Assembly: GCF_004214895.1 (NCBI RefSeq) | Contig: NZ_CP035952.1 | Coordinates: 3,358,501 to 3,422,500, forward strand | DNA: 64,000 nt | Reading direction: 5' to 3' | From: Pseudomonas tructae | GTDB taxonomy: Bacteria; Pseudomonadota; Gammaproteobacteria; Pseudomonadales; Pseudomonadaceae | Shown: positions 33,366 through 41,822 of the stretch, in pieces | Layout: every line of letters starts with the position of its first letter | Position numbering within the stretch: position 1 is the first letter of the stretch | Notes under the pieces: model-generated | Seen by the model: only the letters and a program-made list of their open reading frames with translations | Told to the model about the DNA's origin: nothing | Databases searched by the model: none | Translations under genes and position numbers: made by a program

Positions 33366-35152
33366 GTCGGCAGCGCCTGTTCAGAAGTCTGTCGGTAAGC
33401 GCCCAGCGCCCACAACCGGGCGTAACGGCCACCGAGGGCGAGCAAATGAGCGTGCTTGCCCTGCTCGATGATTCGGCCCTGCTCAAGGACAATGATCTGG
33501 TCGGCGTGCATCACCGTGTCGAGACGGTGGGCGATCACCAGCAACGTGCGCCCCCGGGCGAAAGCCGACAGCGCTTGCGCGATGGCAAGCTCGCTCTGGG
33601 CATCGACCGCCGCGGTGGCCTCGTCCAGCACCAGCAACGGCGGATCCAGCAACACCGCGCGGGCAATGCTCACGCGTTGCTGCTCGCCCCCGGACAACTG
33701 CGCATCCTCGCCGAACACCGACTGGTAACCACGCGGCAGACGCAGGATGCAGTCATGGATGTTGGCGGCGCGGGCGGCGGCCTCGATTTCTTGCTGGCTG
33801 GCATCGGGGCGGCCCAGGGCGATGTTTTCGCTGATGCTGGCATGAATCAGGCGCACCTCCTGCAGGACGAAGCCGATGCGCCGGTACAGCTCGCGGCTGC
33901 CCAGGTGACGCAGGTCGACACCGCCCAGCGTGATGCGGCCCTGGTCCGGGTCGAAGAAGCGCAGCAACAGCCGCGCCAGGGTCGACTTGCCGCTGCCCGA
34001 GGCGCCGACGATGGCGGTCACCGTGCCCGGCACCAGTTCCAGGTTGATGTCGGTCAGCACCGGCTGCTGTGAGTCGTAGCCAAAGCTCAGGTGTTCCACC
34101 CGTACCTGGCCATCGCCGGGCAGTTGCTGCTGCCCGGGCGCAGGCTGTTCCAGCACTGGCGTTGCCAACAGCGCCTGGACTCGCTGGGCGGCGCCGGTGG
34201 CGTTGTTGAGATCGTGGGTGATGTAGCTCAGCAGCATCAGCGGCGCCGAGATCCCCGGTGCGACGATGGCGAACGGCAGTACCTGCAGCGCGCTGATCCA
34301 GCCCAGGCTGACCAGCAAGGTGCCGAACACCAGCACCACGCCGAGCACTGCCACCGGCGCGATCATGGCGTTGGCATTGGCCATGGTGCCCACCAGCGGG
34401 CGGGTGAACGCGGTGAAGGCCGCACCGAACTCATCCACCGCCTCACGGTAGCTGCCATGGGCCTTGCCGGTGGCGCCAAAGGCCTTGACCACGGAAATGC
34501 CGTGGACGAATTCGACCACCGCATTGTTGATCCGCGTGAGCCGGCTGACGAAGTCCTGCATGTTCGCCCCGCTAGCCCTCGTCGCCTTGGCAAAGAACAG
34601 GAAGAACCCCGGGAACGGCAACAGCGCGATGATCGCCATACGCCAGTCGATGGCAAACAGGTAAAGCGCCGAGATCAGGATCGCGCCGATGCAGCGTCCG
34701 GCCGTGGTGTAGAAATGCGCGGTAAGGCTGTGCAAGGTGCCGATATCGTCCTGCATGGCCTGCTTGAGCTCACCCGATGCCCGCGCGCTGAACCAGCCCA
34801 GCGGCACCTGGGCCAGGCGCGCAGTGATCGCCAGGCGCAGGTGGCGGGTGATGTGGTTGTCGGCCTGGTGGGCAATGGCCTCGCCCAACGACATCAGCAG
34901 CAGGCCCAGGAGCAGGCAGGCCAGGCTCGCACCGACGACCCAGGCCACCTCACCGCGGGCCTGCGACCAGGCACCCTCGCCCGCACCGAGGGCAATGTTG
35001 GCGATGTGGGCAATGGCCGCCAAAGGCACCAGCGCGAGCATGCTGCCCAGCCCGGCCAGTAGCGCGGCAAGCGTCAAACGCCCGCGAATGGGGTGCAAGA
35101 CCTGCGAAACCGCTGCCCGTCCATTGGGCAGGTTCGCATCCTGGTTACTCAT
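33359..35152 (-). CDS. Exporter-fold ABC half-transporter, YbtP/PchH/IrtA-like
   Basis: A 597-residue half-transporter, partner of the preceding one: six membrane helices, then Walker A VGASGSGKST, signature QLSGGEQQR, Walker B LLVLDEATAAVD and H-loop VIAHRLD. Both nucleotide sites of the heterodimer therefore look active. There is no N-terminal siderophore-interacting domain such as full-length IrtA has. The start at 35152 has AGGGAG eight bases upstream; it is the first gene of the six-gene transporter operon and has a promoter-like block about 40 bp upstream. No siderophore synthetase is nearby, favouring uptake of a foreign siderophore. Confidence 0.88.
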   Translation of the reverse strand: MSNQDANLPNGRAAVSQVLHPIRGRLTLAALLAGLGSMLALVPLAAIAHIANIALGAGEGAWSQARGEVAWVVGASLACLLLGLLLMSLGEAIAHQADNHITRHLRLAITARLAQVPLGWFSARASGELKQAMQDDIGTLHSLTAHFYTTAGRCIGAILISALYLFAIDWRMAIIALLPFPGFFLFFAKATRASGANMQDFVSRLTRINNAVVEFVHGISVVKAFGATGKAHGSYREAVDEFGAAFTAFTRPLVGTMANANAMIAPVAVLGVVLVFGTLLVSLGWISALQVLPFAIVAPGISAPLMLLSYITHDLNNATGAAQRVQALLATPVLEQPAPGQQQLPGDGQVRVEHLSFGYDSQQPVLTDINLELVPGTVTAIVGASGSGKSTLARLLLRFFDPDQGRITLGGVDLRHLGSRELYRRIGFVLQEVRLIHASISENIALGRPDASQQEIEAAARAANIHDCILRLPRGYQSVFGEDAQLSGGEQQRVSIARAVLLDPPLLVLDEATAAVDAQSELAIAQALSAFARGRTLLVIAHRLDTVMHADQIIVLEQGRIIEQGKHAHLLALGGRYARLWALGAYRQTSEQALPTC

Positions 35153-35191
35153 GGCGTCTCCCTGACGGACCGTGAAGGTGGTCACTCTTAC

Positions 35192-35235
35192 CTGTCTTCC
35201 GAACGAGAAGGTAAAAACCTCAAGGGCATTCGAAA
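35192..35235 (-). promoter_or_regulatory. Putative ECF-sigma promoter for the transporter operon
   Basis: On the minus strand TTGAGGTTTTTACCTTCTCG is followed by TTCGGAAGACAG, 40 bases before the ATG at 35152. Some 26 of 31 positions match the block before the receptor gene at 27901-27938, including a 12-base identical run and the same distance to the start codon. Confidence 0.7.
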
Positions 35236-35279
35236 AAACATGTGCACGGATTGTCGAGGGTAGAAGTCGCTAGAATGCC

Positions 35280-35307
35280 ATCGTGGGGCAAGCCCACTCC
35301 TACAGGG
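35280..35307. repeat. REP unit (degenerate, single)
   Basis: ATCGTGGGGCAAGCCCACTC, a REP core with compensating changes in both arms, lies between the FecR 2 gene and the transporter operon. Confidence 0.75.
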
Positions 35308-35320
35308 TGTAGCGCAGCAG

Positions 35321-36292
35321 TCAGCGCACCCCGCCCACCGTCACCCAGTAGCGGGTGCGCCGCTGCACGTTCACTGGCAGGGCCAGGGCCAGGTTGTGCA
35401 AGGCCCGGTCGGTATCGCGCAAGGGGAACACGCCGCTGACCTTGAGTTGGGCGACGTCCTCGGCGCAGCGCAGCACGCCACGACGGTAGCGTGCCAGCTC
35501 CTGGACCAGCTCACCCAAAGGCATGTTGTCGGCTACCAGCACACCTTTCACCCACGCACCCACGCTGTCGGCTACTGCAACCGGCGCCTCGACCCGGCTA
35601 CGCGAGAAGCTTGCCCCCTGCCCTGCATCGATGCGCCTGCCGGCGCCGTCGGTACACCGCGGATCAACCTGCACCGCGCCTTCAAACACCGAGACCCGGG
35701 TGCGCTCATCCGTCAACCGCAAACTGAAGCGAGTACCCAGTGCCTGTACCTTGCCATGCGGGCTCTGTACCCGTAAGGGCCGCGGCGAGCTGGCCGGGTC
35801 ATGGCCGCTGGTCAGCAGGATCTCGCCGGCGCGCAGGATGAGCAGTCGTTCATGCTCGGTAAAATGCACATCGATCGCCGAAGCCGAGGCCAGCACCACG
35901 TGGGTACCGTCTGCCAGCACGATCGAGCGAATCTCCCCAGTGCCAGTACCGTGCTCGGCACTGGCCAGCTGCCAGGCCTGGGTGCCACGGACCGTGTAGC
36001 CCAGGCCTCCGGCAGCGATGAACAAGCCCAGCAACTGCACGGCTCGTCTGCGCCCCAGATCGGGGGTGGCGATCGGTTCGCGCAAGGTGTGGTGGGCAAT
36101 TTCGCCGGGTACGCAGTGCAACTTGTCTTCGAAGGCCTGCAAGCGGCTCCAGGCGAGTTCATGCTGGGGATGTTCGGCACGCCAGCGCAGGCAAGCGGCC
36201 TTGTCCGCGTCGCTGGCATCATCGGCCCACAGGCGTGCCATCCATAGCGCGGCCTGCTCCACGACCTCAACGGCAACTTCATCTCTGGCCAT
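35321..36292 (-). CDS. FecR-family anti-sigma factor (set 2)
   Basis: A 323-residue FecR-type protein: cytoplasmic sigma-binding part (ALWMARLWADDASDADKAACLRWRAEHPQHELAWSRLQ), one membrane helix (about residues 85-100), periplasmic FecR domain (IVLADGTHVVLASASAIDVHF, then SPHGKVQALGTRFSLRL), and a C-terminal STN-like part that contacts the receptor. It lies seven bases after the sigma gene. Start 36292 was chosen because family homology begins there. No receptor gene follows it directly; the receptor at 25.4-27.9 kb is the inferred partner. Confidence 0.92.
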   Translation of the reverse strand: MARDEVAVEVVEQAALWMARLWADDASDADKAACLRWRAEHPQHELAWSRLQAFEDKLHCVPGEIAHHTLREPIATPDLGRRRAVQLLGLFIAAGGLGYTVRGTQAWQLASAEHGTGTGEIRSIVLADGTHVVLASASAIDVHFTEHERLLILRAGEILLTSGHDPASSPRPLRVQSPHGKVQALGTRFSLRLTDERTRVSVFEGAVQVDPRCTDGAGRRIDAGQGASFSRSRVEAPVAVADSVGAWVKGVLVADNMPLGELVQELARYRRGVLRCAEDVAQLKVSGVFPLRDTDRALHNLALALPVNVQRRTRYWVTVGGVR

Positions 36293-36299
36293 CTGCGGT

Positions 36300-36818
36300 T
36301 CAACGCCCCGCGCCGTGCAACGCCTGATAACAGGCCAACAGGCCGGCGGCAATGTACTTCTCCACCGATGACACCGACACCTGCAGCTCGCTGGCAATCT
36401 GGCGATAGCTCATGCCGTCGAGCTTGCACAGCAACAGCGCCTTGCGCGCTTTGCCCGACAAGCTATGCAATACCGCATCGATCTCGATCAGCGCCTCGAT
36501 CGCCAGGGCGCGGGTTTCTTCGCAGGGCGCCAGTGCTTCGGGCAACAATGCCAGTGCCTGCAGGTAGGCCGACTCGATGCGCCGACGCCGGTACAAGTCG
36601 ATCACCAGGCCGTTGGCGATTTGCGTGAGATGGCGTCGGGAATCTTGCGCAGGCGGCAATTGGCCCTTCTTCATCAGCTGGAAATAAACGTCGTGGGCAA
36701 GGTCCGCAGCATCGAAGGCGTTGCCCAGTTTGCGCCGCAGCAGGCTGCGCAACCAGGTGCTGTGGTTAACGTAAAGATGCTCAACTTGTTGCCGAAATGC
36801 GATCTCTCCGCTGATCAC
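36300..36818 (-). CDS. FecI-like ECF sigma factor (set 2)
   Basis: A 172-residue ECF sigma factor: region 2 with DAADLAHDVYFQLMKKG and RRHLTQIANGLVIDLYRRRRIE, region 4 with KARKALLLCKLDGMSYRQIASELQVSVSSVEKYIAAGL. It is more divergent than the other two here, in keeping with a different promoter preference. The start is GTG 36818 with AAGGAG upstream. It is the likely driver of the two matching promoter blocks at 35.2 kb and 27.9 kb. Confidence 0.92.
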   Translation of the reverse strand: MISGEIAFRQQVEHLYVNHSTWLRSLLRRKLGNAFDAADLAHDVYFQLMKKGQLPPAQDSRRHLTQIANGLVIDLYRRRRIESAYLQALALLPEALAPCEETRALAIEALIEIDAVLHSLSGKARKALLLCKLDGMSYRQIASELQVSVSSVEKYIAAGLLACYQALHGAGR

Positions 36819-36869
36819 GTGCCTCTCCTTCGCCTGATGGCCAGGGTCAGCTCGGCATACAGGCTAATT

Positions 36870-36888
36870 GATAACGATTTGCAATACT
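36870..36888. promoter_or_regulatory. Fur-like box upstream of sigma gene 2
   Basis: GATAACGATTTGCAATACT matches 12 of 19 Fur consensus positions and lies 52 bases upstream of the sigma start. Confidence 0.5.
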
Positions 36889-36951
36889 ATCGATTCCTCG
36901 GGGCAGGTGCAATCCTGCGCAAGGGCAGGATTGCACCTGGGGTGAGCTGGA

Positions 36952-39408
36952 TCAAAAGCTCCAGCGCGTGGTCAGCATGAAGTTGCGCGGATCGCCGTAA
37001 AGGTTGCCACCATAGGCGGTATTGCCGGCAATGCTCTGGTAGTACTTCTTGTCGAACACGTTGTTCAGGTTCAAGCGTACATCCAGGTGTTCACTGGCCT
37101 GGTAGTTGAGCATCAGATCGACCAGGGTGTAAGCCGGTTGTTCGATGCGATAACGGCTCGGGGTTGCGTAGAAGTTATCACCCTTGTAGTAGATCTTGCT
37201 CTGTCGGGTAAGGCCACCACCGACCTTCCAGCGTTGCAGTTCGCCCGGCAGTTGATAGGTGGTAAAGGCCTTGAACGCTTGCCGCGGAATTTCCGGCGCG
37301 AACAAGCGCCCTTCGTTGGCCGGGTCGCTGTCCTTGACGTATTTGACCTGGGCAAAGGTATAGCCGGCACCCAGCTCCCAACCCGGCAACAGGGTGCCGT
37401 TGACCTCAAGCTCGATCCCTTCGCTGCGCAGTTTGCCAGCAGCCTCCGAGCAACTGGGCACCAACGCCGAGCACTCGTTGATCTGCAGGGCCTTGGCGCG
37501 GTTTTGCTGGTCGATGCGAAACACAGCTGCACTGGCATTCAGGCTGCCATCAAAGTACTCGCCCTTGATGCCGAGCTCGTAGTTCTTGCCCTCCATGGGC
37601 TCGATCGCAGCACCCGTGGCATCGAGTTCCGATTGCGGCTTGAAGATGTCGGTGTAGCTGACGTACAGCGAATGGTGCTGGTCCAGGTCATAGATGACAC
37701 CGGCGTATCGGGTGACATGGCGCGTCACCGAATAGTCACTGCCGGTTGGCGCACGATTGCCGTTGCGGGTGCTGGTGTCGTTGTCGTACCAGTCCAGGCG
37801 CCCGCCGAGGATGAGCTTGAGGTCATCGGCCAGGTTGAAGCGGGTGGTCAGGTAGGTGCCGGTCTGCGAGGTTTTGCGATCCTGATGCCAGTAGCTCAGG
37901 TCCAGCTCGCGCTTGGGCAGCGAACCGGGGTCCCAGTTGTAGATATCCATGCCGATTTCGTCGTCGCTGTAGTTGCCCTTGCCTTCGAAAGTCAACTCAC
38001 GGCGGCTGGCACCGACCACCAGCTCGTGGGTCCGCCCGAGCAACTGGAACGGCCCCGAGGCATAGGCGTCGTAACTGCTCTGCTCATCGTCGTAGTGGTA
38101 CTGGCCCAGGTACTGACCGAACACCTCGCCCTCATCGCCCATGCGTTCGGTCATGCTGCCGAGCATCTTCAGGTCCGACCAGGTACGGCTGGCCGCTAGC
38201 AACAGCTTCCAGTCATTGGCCAAACGGTAGTCCAGGCGGGTAAATACGGTGGTGTTGTCCTGGTCCCAGTATTCCCAGTCATTGCCCAGGTAGGTCTTGC
38301 GCGACAGGTGCAAGTCACTGCCATCGATGGCGGTCGGCAAGCCGCCCCAAGTCGCGGTGTTGTTGACGCTCTGGTTGGAGACGCCAAGGGTCAGGGTGCT
38401 GTTGTCATTGAGGTCGGCTTCGCCAATGGCGTAGAACACCGAACGCTCGCTGTCGGTGACGTCCTGGAAACTGTTGCGGGTCTGGTAGGCCGTGACCACC
38501 CGTCCGCGCAAGGTGGCGTTGTCGTTGAGCGGCCCGGAAGCATCCACTTCGCTGCGGTAGTTGTCCCAGCTGCCGGCGCTGCCGGTGAAGCTCAAGCGCG
38601 GGTCTGCCGTCGGGCGCTTGCGCACCATATTGATGGCCGCCGACGGCGTGCCCGCGCCCTGCATCAACCCGGTGGCACCGCGGACCACTTCGACGTGGTC
38701 GTAGATGGCCATGTCGGGGGTCGAGTTCATGTCCCGCGACAGGTAATGCGACAGATCGCTGGACAACCCGTCGTTCATCAGGTTTTCCACGATGAACCCG
38801 CGCGAATAGAAGGTCGGGCGATGCGGGCCGTCCTTGGTCATCGACATGCCCGGGGTGCTCTTGAGCACATCTTCGAGGCTGCGCATGTTCTGATCGTCCA
38901 TGCGCTGGCGGGTGATCACCGTCACCGACTGCGGGGTCTCGCGGTTGGTCAGCGCCAGCTTGGTCGCGGTCTGCATCGGCCCGGTGGTGTAGGAGCCGCT
39001 GTCTTCGGTGATGCTCCCCAGCACCGCGCCATTGATGCTGGTAGCACCCAACTCCAGGGCGCCGTTGGCGGCGGGCACGTCCACAAGCACATAGCCATCA
39101 CTGCTCGCCCGGGCCTGCAACGCATGGCCTTGCAAGACCTTGGCGAAACCTTCCTGCACCCCGTAACTGCCCTGCAAACCTGCGCTGCTCAAGCCGGCCA
39201 CCTGCCCGGCATTGAACGAGATGGCCAGGCCTGATTCCCGCGCATAGCGGCTCAACACATCGCCCAGCGGGCCGCCAGGAATGTCGTAACGCTGGAGCTG
39301 CTCCTGCGCTTGCAGGGGTTGAGCTGCCAGCAACGGCAAACCGCCAAGGGCAAGATGGACCGCCAGGGTCAGCGCGCGGCAAGGTTTGAATGGCTTGGGT
39401 GAAAGCAT
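36952..39408 (-). CDS. TonB-dependent siderophore receptor with STN domain (FpvA/FhuE type, set 3)
   Basis: An 818-residue receptor: signal peptide (hydrophobic, ending LLAAQPLQAQ), STN domain (YDIPGGPLGDVLSRYARESGLAISF), plug (TPQSVTVITRQRMDDQNMRSLEDVLKSTPGMSM ... SRGFIVENLMNDGL ... GATGLMQGAGTPSAAINMVRKRP), and a barrel ending TTRWSF. The plug motifs are those of the FpvA/FhuE/FoxA group that handle pyoverdine, coprogen and similar siderophores. Start 39408 is preceded by a purine-rich GGAGAG stretch. The sigma and FecR genes for it lie immediately upstream. Confidence 0.92.
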   Translation of the reverse strand: MLSPKPFKPCRALTLAVHLALGGLPLLAAQPLQAQEQLQRYDIPGGPLGDVLSRYARESGLAISFNAGQVAGLSSAGLQGSYGVQEGFAKVLQGHALQARASSDGYVLVDVPAANGALELGATSINGAVLGSITEDSGSYTTGPMQTATKLALTNRETPQSVTVITRQRMDDQNMRSLEDVLKSTPGMSMTKDGPHRPTFYSRGFIVENLMNDGLSSDLSHYLSRDMNSTPDMAIYDHVEVVRGATGLMQGAGTPSAAINMVRKRPTADPRLSFTGSAGSWDNYRSEVDASGPLNDNATLRGRVVTAYQTRNSFQDVTDSERSVFYAIGEADLNDNSTLTLGVSNQSVNNTATWGGLPTAIDGSDLHLSRKTYLGNDWEYWDQDNTTVFTRLDYRLANDWKLLLAASRTWSDLKMLGSMTERMGDEGEVFGQYLGQYHYDDEQSSYDAYASGPFQLLGRTHELVVGASRRELTFEGKGNYSDDEIGMDIYNWDPGSLPKRELDLSYWHQDRKTSQTGTYLTTRFNLADDLKLILGGRLDWYDNDTSTRNGNRAPTGSDYSVTRHVTRYAGVIYDLDQHHSLYVSYTDIFKPQSELDATGAAIEPMEGKNYELGIKGEYFDGSLNASAAVFRIDQQNRAKALQINECSALVPSCSEAAGKLRSEGIELEVNGTLLPGWELGAGYTFAQVKYVKDSDPANEGRLFAPEIPRQAFKAFTTYQLPGELQRWKVGGGLTRQSKIYYKGDNFYATPSRYRIEQPAYTLVDLMLNYQASEHLDVRLNLNNVFDKKYYQSIAGNTAYGGNLYGDPRNFMLTTRWSF

Positions 39409-39474
39409 GTTCCCGACTCTCCGATGTATTGGGCTAATACAAGGACGCTCGGGTAACAGGAACTGGAAGCGTTT

Positions 39475-39493
39475 GATAATAATTTTTATTCGA
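39475..39493. promoter_or_regulatory. Fur-like AT-rich box before receptor 3
   Basis: GATAATAATTTTTATTC, spanning the FecR 3 stop codon, resembles a Fur box (about 12 of 17 positions). A similar AT-rich run sits at the same place before receptor 1 (20845-20860). Confidence 0.4.
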
Positions 39494-40433
39494 GCACGAC
39501 ACGGGTCAGCCATGGCGTGTACTGCTCGACCCGAATCGGGAAACTGCGCGCCAGCAAGCGCAAGGCCCGCTGGCTATCGTCGGCGGGCAGCACAGCCGTG
39601 ACCTTCAGCTGTGCCAGCGCTTTGGCATCGTACAGCAGGTAGCCCTGATGATTGCGCGACAGGCGTTCGAGCACCTCGTTCAAGGGTTGTTCGCGCACCA
39701 GCATCTGCTGCCGGGCCCACGCCTGCTCAAGGCCCGGCGCATCCACCGGTTGCACTGCCTGCAGGCCCGAGGCACCGAACTGCAACTGCTGCCCGGCATG
39801 CACCGTTAGGGTGCTGGCGCCGCTGCGCACTTCGGTGCTCGACTCGATCATCATCAGGCGCGTGCTATCGCCCAGACGCTCCACCACAAAGCGCGTGCCC
39901 AGCGCACGAATGCTGCCGTGCTCGGTGACCACCCGGAACGGCCGCTCGGCATCCTTGGCCACCTGCACAAGTATCTCGCCACTGACCAGGTGCAGGGTGC
40001 GGCTATGGGCATCGAACTGCAGGTCGACCGCCGAGCGGCCATCCAGACTGATGCGGCTGCCGTCAGGCAATTGCTCACTGCGCCACTGGCCGCTGCCGGT
40101 GCGCAAATCAGCCAGCAAATACGCAGGCGGATAATGCTGGAGCAAAGCGGCACTGGGCAGCACCAGCGCCAGGCTGATGGCCAGCGCCTTGAGCGCACGC
40201 TTGCCCGGCTGTGCTGCCGCCACCCGCTGCAGGGCCGCCCGGGCCGGCGCACGCGGCAGTTCGCGTAGCGGTGCAAGGCTGCCTTGCAAGCATTGCACGG
40301 CGTCCCGGTGTTCGTCGGATTCGGCCAGCCAGGCACTGAACGCCTGCTGATCGGCAGCACTGGGCTCATCGTCCAGGCGTACCAACCATTGTGCAGCCTC
40401 GCGCAATACTGCGGCGCCGGGCGACGGGCTCAC
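39486..40433 (-). CDS. FecR-family anti-sigma factor (set 3)
   Basis: A 315-residue FecR-type protein: N-terminal domain (AAQWLVRLDDEPSAADQQAFSAWLAESDEHRDAVQCL), a membrane helix (ALKALAISLALVLPSAALL), FecR domain (QLPDGSRISLDGRSAVDLQF, VTEHGSIRALGTRFVVERL) and a C-terminal receptor-contact part. I take GTG 40433, which overlaps the sigma gene stop by four bases, as in set 1. An ATG at 40460 would add nine residues. Confidence 0.9.
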   Translation of the reverse strand: MSPSPGAAVLREAAQWLVRLDDEPSAADQQAFSAWLAESDEHRDAVQCLQGSLAPLRELPRAPARAALQRVAAAQPGKRALKALAISLALVLPSAALLQHYPPAYLLADLRTGSGQWRSEQLPDGSRISLDGRSAVDLQFDAHSRTLHLVSGEILVQVAKDAERPFRVVTEHGSIRALGTRFVVERLGDSTRLMMIESSTEVRSGASTLTVHAGQQLQFGASGLQAVQPVDAPGLEQAWARQQMLVREQPLNEVLERLSRNHQGYLLYDAKALAQLKVTAVLPADDSQRALRLLARSFPIRVEQYTPWLTRVVLE

Positions 40434-40957
40434 CGTGCCGACTCGCGGGCGGCGTGGCACTGCAGCAAGGCCTGGACCAGATCGTTCTGCACGGTTTTGC
40501 TCGAGACCTGAAAGCGCTCGGCGATCTGCGCATGGCTCAGGCCTTCCAGGTGGCGCAGGATGAACACCTGGCGAACCCGTGAGCTCATCTGCTCAAGGGC
40601 GCGAGCAATGTGTTCAAGGGCATTGACCGCCGCCAGCAGTTGTTCGGGTGACGGCGCTTGCTCGAGGTGTTCGACGTGCCGCGCAAGTTCTTCACGGTAA
40701 GCCTGTTCGAGCTTTTGCCGGCGACTGCGGTCAACCAGCAGTCGCCGCGCCACCGTGGCCAGAAACGCCCGCGGCTCGCGCGGGGCTACGTAGGCACCGG
40801 CACTGAGCAAGCGCACGAAGGTGTCCTGGGCCATGTCGGCAGCATTGTGCGGACACTCCAGGCGCCGCCGCAGCCAGCCCAGCAACCAGCCGTGATAGCC
40901 CTTGTACAAGGTGTCGAGACTGTCGGCAGGTGGAGGCGCTTTCATCGATACGGGCAT
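40430..40957 (-). CDS. FecI-like ECF sigma factor (set 3)
   Basis: A FecI-type sigma factor of about 175 residues: DSLDTLYKGYHGWLLGWLRRRLECPHNAADMAQDTFVRLL (region 2.1-2.2), PRAFLATVARRLLVDRSRR, and region 4 RVRQVFILRHLEGLSHAQIAERFQVSSKTVQNDL. ATG 40957 is used; ATG 40945 and a longer frame to 41011 are alternatives, none with a good ribosome site. A Fur-like box overlaps the start region. With the FecR and receptor genes downstream it is a complete signalling set. Confidence 0.92.
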   Translation of the reverse strand: MPVSMKAPPPADSLDTLYKGYHGWLLGWLRRRLECPHNAADMAQDTFVRLLSAGAYVAPREPRAFLATVARRLLVDRSRRQKLEQAYREELARHVEHLEQAPSPEQLLAAVNALEHIARALEQMSSRVRQVFILRHLEGLSHAQIAERFQVSSKTVQNDLVQALLQCHAARESAR

Positions 40958-40975
40958 TGAATGAGAATGGTTATA
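40957..40975 (-). promoter_or_regulatory. Fur-like box at sigma gene 3 start
   Basis: On the minus strand TATAACCATTCTCATTCAA matches about 11 of 19 Fur positions, including the central TCATT. It lies at the start codon, hinting that translation may begin at 40945. Confidence 0.45.
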
Positions 40976-41117
40976 TCTTAAGTGGCCCGGGCGGACGGAT
41001 GCAATCCTCAAGCACCTTCCTGCGCAGGAACGGAGCAGGAAATACCTACATTTTGTTGATTATTCAACTTCCCGTTGATAGCCTGATATTCATCACTCAA
41101 CGCCTCACGAGCACCTC

Positions 41118-41822
41118 ATGAAGGTTTCCCGCTCCTTGCACAGCGAACATCAACTGATCCTCGGCATGCTGCACAGCACGCTGAAAATGCTCGGCCAGGT
41201 GCTCGGTACCCACACCGAAATCGTCCTGCACGACGTGCTCAACCCGCAGCGCTCCATCCTCGCCATCGCCAACGGTCATGTCACCGGGCGCCGGGTTGGC
41301 GACTCCGTGCTCGGCGGGCCGCTCCATGACCTGGGCTTCGCCGCGGTGCGGCGGGCCATGAGCGACCATTCCAGTAGCGAGCCGATCGTGGTCGAGAACT
41401 ACCCTACCCTCGCCCCCGATGGCCGGCCGTTGCGCAGCTCAACCGTGGTCTATCGCGACAGCAGCGGGCAGCCGTTTGCCAGCCTGTGCATCAATGCCGA
41501 CCTCAGCGCCATCGCCACGGCCCATCAAGTGCTCGGCGGGCTGCTGGGCCTGGCCATAGCACCTGCGCCGGTACCAGATGATTCAAGAGACATGGAACAG
41601 TTGATGGCGCAGATCATCCAGGATGCCTGCCCCGGCGGCGTGCTGGGCATGAAAAAGGCGCAGAAGCTCGACGCCGTGCGGCAGATGCAGGAGCGCGGGC
41701 TGTTCATCGTCAAGGGCGGCATCGAGAAGGCCGCCGCCTCGCTCGGCGTGACCCGCTACACCATCTACAACTACCTGGAGCAGATCCGGGCAACAGACAG
41801 GAATGATCAGCATGCAACTTGA
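41118..41822 (+). CDS. YheO/DauR-type PAS-HTH transcriptional regulator
   Basis: A 234-residue regulator: an N-terminal YheO-like PAS domain (residues about 10-130, with GTHTEIVLHDVLNPQRSILAIANGHVTGR and PLRSSTVVYRDSSGQPFASLCINAD) and a C-terminal helix-turn-helix (KLDAVRQMQERGLFIVKGGIEKAAASLGVTRYTIYNYL). The family includes DauR, a repressor of D-arginine catabolism in P. aeruginosa. The PhzF-family gene starts inside its 3' end, so it probably regulates its own two-gene operon. Effector unknown. Confidence 0.88.
   Translation: MKVSRSLHSEHQLILGMLHSTLKMLGQVLGTHTEIVLHDVLNPQRSILAIANGHVTGRRVGDSVLGGPLHDLGFAAVRRAMSDHSSSEPIVVENYPTLAPDGRPLRSSTVVYRDSSGQPFASLCINADLSAIATAHQVLGGLLGLAIAPAPVPDDSRDMEQLMAQIIQDACPGGVLGMKKAQKLDAVRQMQERGLFIVKGGIEKAAASLGVTRYTIYNYLEQIRATDRNDQHAT

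Noticed and set aside
31605..35152. Multidrug or lipid A exporter assignment for the ABC half-transporter pair
   Set aside because: Operon coupling to Fat/Vct-type siderophore importer genes and the shared promoter block favour a siderophore role, though the transport direction stays open.
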